DNA of 49,833 bases from CAZOJJ01 sp964580105 (GTDB taxonomy: Bacteria > Bacteroidota > Rhodothermia > Rhodothermales > Rubricoccaceae), in contig CAZOJJ010000019.1 of NCBI GenBank assembly GCA_964580105.1, forward strand, positions 1 through 49,833, given 5' to 3'. The notes beneath the pieces were generated by a model. The model was not told the origin of the DNA and did not search any database. It worked only from the letters and a program-made list of their open reading frames with translations. This document shows, piece after piece, positions 41,989 through 49,821 of the stretch. Every line of letters starts with the position of its first letter. Position 1 is the stretch's first letter. Position numbers and translations under genes: made by a program.

Positions 41989-42018
41989 ACTCCGCGTTCC
42001 GCCCACCGAAATTCGCGC

Positions 42019-43293
42019 TCAGACGACCAGCGTTTCCTCGCGACGCGGCCCCGTCGAGATCATCGACACCGGGACGCCGATGAAGTCCGAGACGAACGTG
42101 AGGTAGTCGCGGGCCTCGGTGGGGAGGTCGTCCGGGTGCTGCACCTTCGCGAGGTCGCCGTCGAAGCCGGGCAGCGTCTCGTAGACCGGCTCGGCGCGCT
42201 CGAGCGTAGCGATGTCGTTGGGGAACCGGTCCGTGACCTTCTCCCCAACGCGGTAGCTCGTGCATACCTTCAGTTCGGGCAACCCGGCGAGCACGTCGAG
42301 CTTGGTGACGGCGAGGTCGGTGAATCCGTTGAGGCGGGCGGTGTAACGGAGAGCGACGCCGTCGAGCCAGCCGCAGCGGCGGGGCCGCCCGGTCGTCGCG
42401 CCGAACTCGTGGCCGGCCTGGCGGAGCCGCTCGCCGAGGTCGTCGGTGAGCTCGGTCGGGAAGGGTCCGTTGCCGACGCGCGTCGAGTACGCCTTGACGA
42501 TGCCGAGGGTGCGGTCCACGGCCGTCGGCGGGACGCCGAGGCCGGTGCAGCAGCCGCCGGCCGAGGGGTGGCTGGAGGTGACGTAGGGGTACGTCCCGAA
42601 GTCCACGTCGAGGAGCGACCCCTGCGCGCCCTCGGCGAGGACGCGCTTGCCGTCGGCGAGCGCCTGCCCGAGGTAGGCCGTCGTATCGGTCACGAACGGG
42701 TCGATGCGGCGGTCGAAGTCGACGTACTCCTCGATCATGGCCTCCACGTCAATCCCTTCGTCGCCGTAGACGGCTTTCAGAATGGCGTTCTTCTCATCGA
42801 GCGCCACGCGCAGCTTCTTGCGGAGACCGTCGCGGTCGAGGAGGTCCACGACGCGGATGCCCGTGCGCGCAAACTTGTCCACGTAGGCCGGGCCGATGCC
42901 GCGCCCGGTGGTGCCGATGGCCTCGGCGTCGCGGTACCGCTCGCGCGCCTGCTCGATGCGCTTGTGGTACGGCATGATGAGGTGGGCGTTGTGGGAGATG
43001 AGCAGGCGCCCCTCGACGGGGTATCCGAGGGCCTCGACCTGCCGGATCTCCTCCATCAGCGCGACCGGGTCAATGACGACGCCGTTGCCGATCACGCATG
43101 TCACGCCATCGTGGAAGATGCCGCTGGGGATGAGGTGGAGCACGAACTGCTCGTCGCCCCACGCGATGGTGTGCCCCGCATTGGCGCCGCCCTGGTAGCG
43201 GGCGACCACGTCCACCTGAGGTGCGAGGAGGTCCACGATCTTGCCCTTCCCCTCGTCCCCCCACTGCGATCCGATGACGATGGTGACGGGCAT
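42019..43293 (-). CDS. purA: Adenylosuccinate synthetase
   Basis: A 424-residue GTP-dependent ligase joining IMP and aspartate, the first step of AMP synthesis. It has the P-loop-like 'GSQWGDEGKGKIVD' at 8-21, 'RYQGGANAGHTI', 'GTTGRGIGPAYVDK', 'EGAQGSLLDVDFGTYPYVTSS', 'GPFPTEL', 'TGRPRRCGWLD' and 'KLDVLAGL'. All catalytic blocks are present and the length is normal. It shares the IMP branch point with guaB in this window. It has its own promoter-like element, and an RTX-lipoprotein terminator lies just upstream. Confidence 0.96.
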   Translation of the reverse strand: MPVTIVIGSQWGDEGKGKIVDLLAPQVDVVARYQGGANAGHTIAWGDEQFVLHLIPSGIFHDGVTCVIGNGVVIDPVALMEEIRQVEALGYPVEGRLLISHNAHLIMPYHKRIEQARERYRDAEAIGTTGRGIGPAYVDKFARTGIRVVDLLDRDGLRKKLRVALDEKNAILKAVYGDEGIDVEAMIEEYVDFDRRIDPFVTDTTAYLGQALADGKRVLAEGAQGSLLDVDFGTYPYVTSSHPSAGGCCTGLGVPPTAVDRTLGIVKAYSTRVGNGPFPTELTDDLGERLRQAGHEFGATTGRPRRCGWLDGVALRYTARLNGFTDLAVTKLDVLAGLPELKVCTSYRVGEKVTDRFPNDIATLERAEPVYETLPGFDGDLAKVQHPDDLPTEARDYLTFVSDFIGVPVSMISTGPRREETLVV

Positions 43294-43333
43294 GGCGGGT
43301 GAGGCTGAGGAGAGGAGCAGAACAGAGGCAACG

Positions 43334-43341
43334 GCAAAATA
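43334..43341 (-). promoter_or_regulatory. Predicted -7 element of purA (TATTTTGC)
   Basis: The minus strand reads TATTTTGC 40 bp before the purA ATG. It is also the T-rich tail of the RTX-gene terminator, so one AT-rich patch may serve both. Confidence 0.4.
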
Positions 43342-43344
43342 CAG

Positions 43345-43376
43345 CAGGGCCGGAGCCCCGAAGGACCCCGGCCCTG
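43345..43376 (-). terminator. UUCG-capped terminator of the RTX lipoprotein gene
   Basis: Outer arms of 9 perfect base pairs (43345-43353 and 43368-43376) extend inward through 5 more pairs (two G-U) to a C(UUCG)G tetraloop. A T-rich stretch (CTGTATTTTG) follows on the minus strand. It lies 35 bp after the lipoprotein stop. Confidence 0.85.
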
Positions 43377-43411
43377 TGAAACGCCAGCGGATGGCGGGTC
43401 AGGCCGGCGGC

Positions 43412-44176
43412 TTACAGCTCACACTGCACCGCCGAGGCATAGTTGACACACGTGTCGATGCCGTCCGAGCCATCCAGCGTGTTGGCGCCACCCTCACCGT
43501 CCAGCATGTCGTCGCCGCCTTCACCCTTGAGGTGGTCGTCATCGTCACCACCGAAGAGCAAGTCATTGCCGGGACCGCCGTTCACGTAGTCGATGCCGGC
43601 TCCACCCTTCAGGGTATCGTTGCCGAGTTCTCCATAGAGGGTGTCGTCACTGCCTTCGCCCTGGATGTTGTCGTCACCGCCACCACCTCGGATGGTATCG
43701 TTGCCTTCTCCACCCTGGATGGAATCGTTGCCATTACGCCCCAGAATGGTGTCATTGCCGTTACCACCCTGGATGGCATCATCACCGTCTCCACCGTCGA
43801 GAAGGTCGTCGCCGTCGCCCCCGGTGATGTAGTCGTTACCGGCCTGGCCAAAGATGGCGTCGTCGCCACCCGCTCCACGCAGGTTGTCGTCGCCGCCTCC
43901 ACCGCAGATCGTGTCGTTGCCACCGCGGCCGTTGATGAAGTCGTTGCCGTTCGAGCCGACGATGACGTCGTCCCCGTCGGTGCCGAAGATGTCCCAGCCA
44001 CCGACGCCGTTCGGGACGGCCGAACCACCACCGGGGTTGCCGGGGTAGATCGTAGCCACCAGACCGTTGCAGGAGGGAGGCGTGCCGTTGTTGGCACTGA
44101 GGCCGTCGACGGCGGCTTCGTCGCACCCGGCGAAGAAGAACGCCGCAGCGACGGCAAGGAAAGCAATCCGTTTCAT
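43412..44176 (-). CDS. Lipoprotein built of ~20 RTX calcium-binding nonapeptides
   Basis: A 254-residue protein. A lipoprotein signal peptide with lipobox 'FFFAGC' (lipidated Cys18) is followed by a short linker (19-62). About twenty consecutive G-G-x-G-x-D-x-[LI]-x nonapeptides then follow, e.g. 'GGDGDDLLDGGDGDDAIQ', ending 'CVNYASAVQCEL' with cysteines that could form a disulphide. RTX repeats wind into a calcium-filled parallel beta-roll. There is no catalytic domain and no T1SS C-terminal signal, so it looks like a surface-anchored Ca-binding rod rather than a toxin. The gene is visibly less GC-rich than its neighbours. Confidence 0.9.
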   Translation of the reverse strand: MKRIAFLAVAAAFFFAGCDEAAVDGLSANNGTPPSCNGLVATIYPGNPGGGSAVPNGVGGWDIFGTDGDDVIVGSNGNDFINGRGGNDTICGGGGDDNLRGAGGDDAIFGQAGNDYITGGDGDDLLDGGDGDDAIQGGNGNDTILGRNGNDSIQGGEGNDTIRGGGGDDNIQGEGSDDTLYGELGNDTLKGGAGIDYVNGGPGNDLLFGGDDDDHLKGEGGDDMLDGEGGANTLDGSDGIDTCVNYASAVQCEL

Positions 44177-44364
44177 GGATCCAGAAGGGTTTGGGGAAGA
44201 GGGTACGAGCGAGTTGCGCCTACCCGCTCGAATGGACGGCCGCCGATTCGCATCGGGGCCGGACCGCTCGCGTCGTGAGGTTGGCGCGGGCGATCCGTGT
44301 GGCGTGTGGCTCTTTCAGGGCCCATGCCACCGGCCGGAAGCCGCAATCTAAGAACCCCGACGTT
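44177..44364. other. Upstream region of the RTX lipoprotein gene
   Basis: About 190 bp before the terminator of the STAS gene. It holds one promoter-like octamer at 44343-44350 (see separate entry), which would give a ~165-nt leader. No ORF is supportable here. Confidence 0.4.
44343..44350 (-). promoter_or_regulatory. Possible -7 element of the RTX lipoprotein gene (TAGATTGC)
   Basis: The minus strand reads TAGATTGC 166 bp upstream of the lipoprotein ATG, just past the STAS-gene terminator. Confidence 0.35.
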
Positions 44365-44406
44365 AAAAAAAAGCCCGCCGCGTATTAGCTGAACACGAAA
44401 GCGGGC
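44365..44406 (-). terminator. Rho-independent terminator of the STAS gene
   Basis: On the minus strand GCCCGC (from 44406) and GCGGGC (ending 44373) form the stem, directly followed by a run of eight T. It begins 35 bp after the STAS stop and is the most classical intrinsic terminator in the window, though its loop is long. Confidence 0.75.
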
Positions 44407-44440
44407 AGGAAATCCCTGAAATGAGACGGAACGGGTCTCG

Positions 44441-44785
44441 TTAGGAGAACGAGGAGACAGCCTCCGAGACCGAACCGTAGTGTTTGAACACGGCGGCCAG
44501 CTTCGTGATCATCAGGAGGGAGTGGACGCGGTCGCCCACGCGGGCCAGCCGGAGGTCCCCGCCGGCATTCCGCATGGTGGTCAGCGCGCCGATGAGCATG
44601 CCGAGGCCGCTCGAGTTCATGAAGCGGACGCCGTGCAGGTCAGCAACGACGTTCCGCTTGCCCTCGGCCTTGAGGGCGTGCAGCCGCTCGTGGAGCATGG
44701 CCCCGTCCGGCCCCCCCATCACGTCGCCGGAGAGCGCGAGGACGACGACGCCCCCCGGCCGTTCGTCTACGTCGAATTGCATCAT
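44441..44785 (-). CDS. STAS-domain anti-sigma factor antagonist (SpoIIAA/RsbV-like)
   Basis: A 114-residue single STAS domain: 'GGVVVLALSGDVMGG' (strand), 'RNVVADLHGVRFMNSSGLGMLIGALTTMRNAGG', 'DLRLARVGDRVHSLLMITKL' and 'FKHYGSVSEAVSSF'. The phospho-site block is N57-S58-S59-G-L-G, with Asn in place of the usual Asp before the phosphorylatable Ser. Family members release a sigma factor by binding an RsbW-type kinase when unphosphorylated. An RsbW-like protein lies at 9.9 kb, but adjacency is lacking. It starts 57 bp after secF, beyond a hairpin. Confidence 0.88.
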   Translation of the reverse strand: MMQFDVDERPGGVVVLALSGDVMGGPDGAMLHERLHALKAEGKRNVVADLHGVRFMNSSGLGMLIGALTTMRNAGGDLRLARVGDRVHSLLMITKLAAVFKHYGSVSEAVSSFS

Positions 44786-44802
44786 GGCTGTGGGGTGGGA
44801 TG

Positions 44803-44829
44803 CGGAGGAGGCCTCGACGGCCTCCTCCG
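44803..44829 (-). terminator. Hairpin between secF and the STAS gene
   Basis: Perfect 11-nt arms (44803-44813 and 44819-44829) around a 5-nt loop, 13 bp after the secF stop. No T tract. It may attenuate read-through into the STAS gene. Confidence 0.6.
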
Positions 44830-44841
44830 AGTGAAAGGGCG

Positions 44842-45740
44842 TCAGGCGCGCGCGGGCTTGAGCCCGAGGGTGCGGTCGCGCAGCGCCATCGCAACCGGGG
44901 AGGCGACGAAGACCGAGGAGTACGTCCCGATGACGATGCCGACGAGGAGGGCGAACGCGAAGCCCTTGAGCACCTCGCCGCCGAACAGGAACAGCACCGC
45001 CACCACGATCAGCGTCGTCAGGCTGGTCATCATCGTCCGCGAGAGGGTCGAGTTGATCGAGCGGTTGACGATGCGGTCGAACCGCTCCGTTTTGAACAGG
45101 TTGGTGTACTCGCGGATGCGGTCGAAGATAACCACCGTGTCGTTGATGGAGTAGCCGACGATGGTCAGGAACGCCGCGATGATCGTCTGATCGATCTGGA
45201 GCGAGAACGGGAGCCACCCGTGGAAGAACGAGAAGAGCCCGAGCGTGATCACCACATCGTGGATGAGTGCGGCCACGGCGCCGGCCGAGAACCGCCACTC
45301 GAACCGGAGCATGATGTAGAGGAAGATTACCAGCAGCGAAGCCAGCACGGACCACGCCGCGCCCCGCTTGAGATCCTCGGCGAACCGGGGCCCGACCGAC
45401 TCCACGCGCTGCGCGGACGCACTGGCGCCAGGGAACGCGGCGTCGAGGCTGGAGACGACGAGGTTCTGGAGGGAATCGGGGTCGCCGCCGGCGACGGTGC
45501 GGATCAGGAGCAGCTCGGGGCGGCCGTACTCCTTGACCTCGGGCGTCGAGCCCATCGCGGCGTCGAGGGCCGTGCGGACCTCGCCGGGGCGGAGCGCCTC
45601 GGCCGTCTCGACGACGATCTCGCTGCCGCCCTGGAAGTCAATGCCCGTCTCGACGCCACGCGTGACGAGGGAGACGATGCTAAGGAGCATGAGGGTGCCG
45701 GAGAGGATGAACCCGGCCTTCCGCTTGCCGACGAAGTCGA
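44842..45740 (-). CDS. secF: Protein translocase subunit SecF (N-terminus in scaffold gap)
   Basis: About 299 residues are visible from the gap edge to the stop: 'FVGKRKAGFILSGTLM' (TM1), 'GIDFQGGSEIVVETAEAL' (periplasmic domain), 'GPRFAEDLKRGAAWSV', 'IFLYIMLRFEWRFSAGAVAALIHDVVITLG', 'IVGYSINDTVVIFDRIREY' and 'RSINSTLSRTMMTSLTTLIVVAVLFLFGGEVLKGFAFALLVGI' (in segments). Five to six TM helices are present. With SecD it uses the proton-motive force to assist late steps of Sec export. Because the gap hides the junction, it cannot be decided whether SecF is separate or the C-terminal half of a SecDF fusion, as in many Bacteroidota. Confidence 0.92.
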
Positions 45741-45840
45741 NNNNNNNNNNNNNNNNNNNNNNNNNNNNNNNNNNNNNNNNNNNNNNNNNNNNNNNNNNNN
45801 NNNNNNNNNNNNNNNNNNNNNNNNNNNNNNNNNNNNNNNN
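45741..45840. other. Scaffold gap (100 N) between secD and secF
   Basis: A placeholder run. The visible SecD stops ~80-90 residues before its expected C-terminus and SecF lacks ~10-20 residues, so more than 100 bp must be missing. Unlike the other two gaps it has no flanking tandem repeat. Confidence 0.9.
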
Positions 45841-47567
45841 ATGGCGCTGAGGGCCTTCGCGTAGCCGCCCTCGATGGAGGCCTTGAGCGTCTTCCCGGTG
45901 TCCATCTCCTCGCGGACGCGCTCGAAGATGAGCACGTTGGCGTCCACCGCCATGCCGATGGTGAGCACGATGCCTGCGATGCCGGGCAGCGTCAGCACGG
46001 CGCCGAAGGCGGCCAGGATGCCGAAGATGAAAAGGATGTTGAGCAGGAGCGCGAGGTCCGCCACGATGCCCGCCGTTCGGTAGTACAGGATCATGAAGAC
46101 GGCCACGGCCAGCAACCCGATCATCACCGAGATCGTGCCAGCCCGGATCGAGGCCGCGCCGAGGCTCGGCCCGACCGTCCGCTCCTCGACGATCTGCACC
46201 GGCGCGGGGAGCGCGCCCGACTTCAGCACGGTCACGATGTCCTCGGCCTCCTGGCGCGTGACGCCTTCGATCTCCGTGCGCCCGCCCGGAATCCGCTCGC
46301 GGATGTTGGGGTAGGTGTAGACCACGTCGTCGAGCACGATGGCGACGTTCTTGCCCACGTTGGCGCCGGTGATCTGGCTCCAGCGCTGCGCGCCGGCGGC
46401 GTTCATCGTCAGCGACACCTTCGGCGCGTTCGTGTAGGGGTCGAACGTCGGCCGGGCGTCGGTGAGGATCTCACCCGTCAACTCCGCGCGCTCGCGGACG
46501 CCGAGGAGGAAGTAGACGGGCTCGCCGTTCTCGCTCTGGCTCTCCGGGTTCGAGGTGTAGAGCAGCTCGATGCCGGCGGGGAGCATGGCCTGGACGGCCG
46601 GCGCTTCGAGGTAGCGCCGCACCTCCGCCGTATCCGACACGGCCACCGCGCCGAAAACGGGAAGCCGGTCGGCCTGATAGAGCCGGAAGATCTCGGCGAA
46701 GCGCGCGCCGTCCCGGTTTGCCGGAGCCGCCTCGGTGAGCAGCGAGGCGACGTCCGTCAGCGTCGTATCCGCCGACGTGTCGGCCGCGACGGCGGCGGCG
46801 TCCGCACCGGTGGTGTCCGCAGCGGCGGTGTCGGCCTCGGCCCCTTCTTCCGCCTGGTAATACTGGTAGATGCGGACGGCCGCCTGCTGCAGCTCCTGCG
46901 GGTCGGCCATGAGCCGGAACTCCAGCCGCGCCGTGCCCTTGAGGAGGTCCCGCACGCGCTCCGGCTCGTCCACGCCCGGCAGCTCGACGACGATGCGGCT
47001 GCTGCCCTGCTTCTGGATGGACGGCTCCGAGACGCCGAACCGGTCGACGCGCTGGCGGATGATCTCGACGGCGCGGTCGATGGCCTCGCTCGCTTCGGCG
47101 TTGAGGAAGGCGATCACGTCGCCGTTCTCGCTTCGGGCCGTGATGCCGGCGTCGGCGTCGCGGAAGTAGCGGGAGAGGCGCGTGCCGGGCTGGATCTCCT
47201 CCAGCGCCGCCACGAAGAGGTCGACGAACGGCTCCCGGCTCGTGACGGACTCGCGGCGCGCCTGTGCCAGCGCCTGGTTGAACACCTCGTCGGTGCGTCC
47301 TTCGGCCAGCCCGGCCAGCAGGGCGTCCATCCCGACTTCGAGCGAGACGTGCATGCCGCCCTGGAGGTCGAGCCCGAGCTTGAGCGCCTTCTCCCGCGTC
47401 TCCTGGAGCGAGGTGTAGTTGGCGTCGAGGTACGCCGCCCGCTCCGTCTCCGACATCGCCTCGAGCTCCTGCCTGTTCAGGTAGTTCTGGAGCGTCGGGA
47501 AGAGGTAGTAGAACGAGAGCAGAACGAACGCGACGACCGCGAAGATCTTGAATCCGTTGTTTTGCAT
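45841..47567 (-). CDS. secD: Protein translocase subunit SecD (C-terminus in scaffold gap)
   Basis: About 575 residues from the ATG at 47567. It has N-terminal TM1 ('IFAVVAFVLLSFYYLFPTL'), 'LKLGLDLQGGMHVSLEV' (SecD signature), 'AVEIIRQRVDRFGVSEPSIQKQGSSRIVVELPGV' (in segments), an Ala/Thr/Asp-rich insertion around residues 240-270, 'ARPTFDPYTNAPKVSLTMNAAGAQRW' and 'SLGAASIRAGTISVMIGLLAV' (TM2). The conserved 'IGMAVDANVLIFERVREE' precedes the cut at 'GGYAKALSA'. The low-complexity A/T/D-rich insert is lineage-specific. The last TM helices are lost in the gap. Confidence 0.93.
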
Positions 47568-47573
47568 GGGTCT

Positions 47574-47581
47574 GCGAAATA
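47574..47581 (-). promoter_or_regulatory. Predicted -7 element of secD (TATTTCGC)
   Basis: The minus strand reads TATTTCGC only 6 bp upstream of the secD ATG, implying an almost leaderless mRNA if used. The 131-bp spacer 47568-47698 holds nothing else I can support. Confidence 0.3.
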
Positions 47582-47698
47582 GAGAGTGGGGTGAGGCCAC
47601 GGCACGGCGAACCCGGCACGAGGCAACCAGAGCGGAGTGGCGCCCTCCCGGGCGGCGTCCGCGACGACGGGCGCGCCGAGGCGCGCGGGAACGGGAGC

Positions 47699-48193
47699 CT
47701 AGGGGCCGAGCGGTTGGACCGACGGCCGTTGCTTCTTCGGCACCGGTACCGTATCCACGGCTGCCGGATGCGGTACTCCACGCGGGCCGTGCGCCACGGT
47801 GGGCTCGGCGGCGGCCTGAACAACCCCGGGCGCGCTTCCGGCAGACGACGCCGGTGCGGCCGGCCCCGCCACGACGAATACGGCCTGCGGCCCTCCTTCG
47901 TAGCGGTAGATCCGCAGCAGCTCGCCAAAGAGCAGGCGGAGAAGGGCCTGTGCCCGCGCCTCGTCGCCGAGGCGGGCCGCCAGCGCGGCCTCCAGGGCAC
48001 CAAGCGACGCACCGCTCGCCTCGGCCTCGAGGACGGCTTCGAGCACGTCGGGGGTGAGTGGCCCGGACGTGAGGCGGTCCCGCAGCGCCGATCCGTCCGC
48101 CGCGACGACGGCCGGGACCATACCACCCCCGAGGCTCAACAGGAGCCCGAGGACGCAGAGGCGCCGGAGAAACGAGTGCCGCAGAAGGTTCAC
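47699..48193 (-). CDS. Small exported protein of unknown function
   Basis: A 164-residue protein from a GTG start. A signal peptide ('RRLCVLGLLLSLGGGMVPAVVAADG') is followed by an Ala/Leu/Glu-rich helical region (~35-95: 'LTPDVLEAVLEAEASGASLGALEAALAARLGDEARAQALLRLL') and a Pro/Ala-rich tail ending 'KKQRPSVQPLGP'. I recognise no family. A promoter-like octamer 28 bp upstream and coherent coding bias support it as a real gene. It precedes secD in the same direction, so an envelope role is plausible but unproven. Confidence 0.6.
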   Translation of the reverse strand: MNLLRHSFLRRLCVLGLLLSLGGGMVPAVVAADGSALRDRLTSGPLTPDVLEAVLEAEASGASLGALEAALAARLGDEARAQALLRLLFGELLRIYRYEGGPQAVFVVAGPAAPASSAGSAPGVVQAAAEPTVAHGPRGVPHPAAVDTVPVPKKQRPSVQPLGP

Positions 48194-48220
48194 GAAGAGC
48201 GGGCGGGGGCAGGGAGCCGG

Positions 48221-48228
48221 GAAAGCTA
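48221..48228 (-). promoter_or_regulatory. Predicted -7 element of the small exported protein gene (TAGCTTTC)
   Basis: The minus strand reads TAGCTTTC 27 bp before the GTG at 48193, identical to the element upstream of ispB. Confidence 0.45.
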
Positions 48229-48308
48229 CCGATCCCGCCCTCTACCGTCAATCGGCCATCGATCCGCTTCGAGTGAAGCGGGCGCTCAGCGTGTGAAGGG
48301 TGCGCCCG

Positions 48309-48376
48309 CGGCTCGAGACTCATCGCGGCTCGAGACTCATCGCGGCTCGAGACTCATCGCGGCTCGAGACTCATCG
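48309..48376. repeat. 17-bp minisatellite
   Basis: Four perfect tandem copies of CGGCTCGAGACTCATCG run into the scaffold gap; the right flank begins GCTCGAG, a partial copy. The unit length is not a multiple of 3 and no gene spans it, so it is non-coding. Confidence 0.92.
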
Positions 48377-48378
48377 CG

Positions 48379-48478
48379 NNNNNNNNNNNNNNNNNNNNNN
48401 NNNNNNNNNNNNNNNNNNNNNNNNNNNNNNNNNNNNNNNNNNNNNNNNNNNNNNNNNNNNNNNNNNNNNNNNNNNNNN
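48379..48478. other. Scaffold gap (100 N) in the 17-bp minisatellite
   Basis: A placeholder gap entered from the left through the repeat. It also hides the 3' end of the small reverse gene at 48479-48758. Confidence 0.95.
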
Positions 48479-48758
48479 GCTCGAGCGCGAGTCCCTCGGC
48501 AGCCTCACGAGGGGCCGGGAGAATGCAGAGCCGGTCGCCCCGGCCCGGATCCACGACGACGGTAAGGTACTGGTACTGCTCGAAGTACCCGGCGCTGCGC
48601 CCGAACCGCGCGGCGATGGCCTCGCGGAGCCGGGCGTACGCCGTCGGCCCCAGGACGATGAACCGGGGCTCCAGCCCCCCGTCGTGGAGGTCGCGCACCC
48701 CCCGGTCCACTTCGTCGAGGATGTCGTCGGGGCCGGGGGCGAACTCGTGGAGGGTCAT
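48479..48758 (-). CDS. Small protein of unknown function (3' end in scaffold gap)
   Basis: 93 residues are visible from the ATG at 48758: 'MTLHEFAPGPDDILDEVDRG', 'LEPRFIVLGPTAYARLREAI', 'FGRSAGYFEQYQYLTVVVD', 'DRLCILPAPREAAEGLALE'. Codon use and amino-acid composition look genuine and the sequence is not low-complexity. I do not recognise the family. It is divergent from the alpha/beta hydrolase, with a 57-bp shared region whose only AT-rich point is GTTTAAAC (48783-48790). Confidence 0.55.
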
Positions 48759-48815
48759 GGGGCCGTGGATGTGCGTCGGCGGGTTTAAACTGCGGGCGCC
48801 ACCGAGGATCCCACC

Positions 48816-49664
48816 ATGCAGCACGACACCGGCACCCTCCGCACCCACGACGGCCTCACGCTGTTCACCCGCCGCTGGTGGCCGGACCGCCCCGCGCGGG
48901 CGGTCGTGCTGCTCGTGCACGGCATCGGCGAGCACAGCGGGCGCTACGCCTACCCCGCCGCCCACCTCCTCGTCCGGGACATTGCCGTGCTGGCATACGA
49001 CCACCGGGGGCACGGCCAATCCGAAGGCTACCGCGTCTACGTCGATTCGTTCGGCGAGTACGTCGAGGACCTCGCCCTCGCCCATGCCTGGGCGCGCGCC
49101 GAGGCAGGTGCCGAGGCAGGCGCGGTGCCGCTGTTCCTGATGGGCCACTCGCTGGGCGGCCTCATCGCGGCGGCGTACGTCGTGGACCGGCAGCCCGACC
49201 TCCCCGGCCTCGTGCTCTCATCGGCGGCCCTCCAGATTCCGTCGGATCTCTCCCCCCTCCTCCAGCGGGCCGCGCCGGTCTTGAGCCGTTTCGTTCCCCG
49301 CCTTCGCACCCGGAAGCTGAACGTCGCGCACCTCTCGCGCGACCCGAAGGTCGGAGCAGCCTACCTGGCCGACCCGCTGAACGACACGGGCGGCGTCCGC
49401 ACCCGCCTCGGGTACGAGATCTTGGAAGCCACGAAGCACGTCCGCCGCCACCCCGAGGCGTTCACGATGCCGCTCTACCTCTTCCACGGCACGGCGGACC
49501 GGATCACCGCCCCCGAGGGCTCGCGCTGGCTCTACGAAGCGGCGCCGAGTGTCGACAAGACGCTCCGCCTCTTCGAGGGCTACTACCACGAGACGATGAA
49601 CGAGCCGGAGCGCGACGCGGTGCTGGACGCCCTCAGTAGCTGGCTCCTCGACCACGCCGCGTAG
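48816..49664 (+). CDS. Alpha/beta hydrolase (monoacylglycerol lipase/lysophospholipase-like)
   Basis: A 282-residue serine-aminopeptidase-like (Hydrolase_4/PldB) protein. 'VLLVHGIGEHSGRYAYPAAHL' provides the oxyanion-hole H-G, 'YDHRGHGQSEG' is the family signature, and the triad is S112 in 'MGHSLGG', D228 in 'HGTADRIT' and H258 in 'YYHETMNEP'. It matches bacterial monoacylglycerol lipases and lysophospholipases, which release a fatty acid from a glyceride. There is no signal peptide. A short duplication gives A-E-A-G-A-E-A-G-A at ~95-103, before the nucleophile strand. Confidence 0.88.
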   Translation: MQHDTGTLRTHDGLTLFTRRWWPDRPARAVVLLVHGIGEHSGRYAYPAAHLLVRDIAVLAYDHRGHGQSEGYRVYVDSFGEYVEDLALAHAWARAEAGAEAGAVPLFLMGHSLGGLIAAAYVVDRQPDLPGLVLSSAALQIPSDLSPLLQRAAPVLSRFVPRLRTRKLNVAHLSRDPKVGAAYLADPLNDTGGVRTRLGYEILEATKHVRRHPEAFTMPLYLFHGTADRITAPEGSRWLYEAAPSVDKTLRLFEGYYHETMNEPERDAVLDALSSWLLDHAA

Positions 49665-49787
49665 CGTCCAGGTGCCGCCCATCTTCCAGGCCCACCTCGC
49701 CGAGAGCGGGTACGTTCGGGGGGCGCGAGTGGCTTCGTTTCTACAGCTCCGCCCCAATGCGCAGCGTGCCCCGGTGGCTGACACGGA

Positions 49788-49821
49788 TCGAGGGCCCGGG
49801 AGCGAACCCCCGGGCCCTCGA
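49788..49821 (+). terminator. Strong hairpin near the window end
   Basis: Perfect 13-nt arms TCGAGGGCCCGGG (49788-49800) and its complement (49809-49821) flank an 8-nt loop, 123 bp after the hydrolase stop. An outer pair CCGGTGG/CCACCGG (49771-49777, 49822-49828) encloses it. No T tract. It could terminate the hydrolase mRNA or that of a gene beyond the window. Confidence 0.6.

Noticed and set aside
48309..48376. CRISPR array or iteron origin
   Set aside because: It is a head-to-tail 17-bp minisatellite with no spacers and no replication initiator gene nearby.
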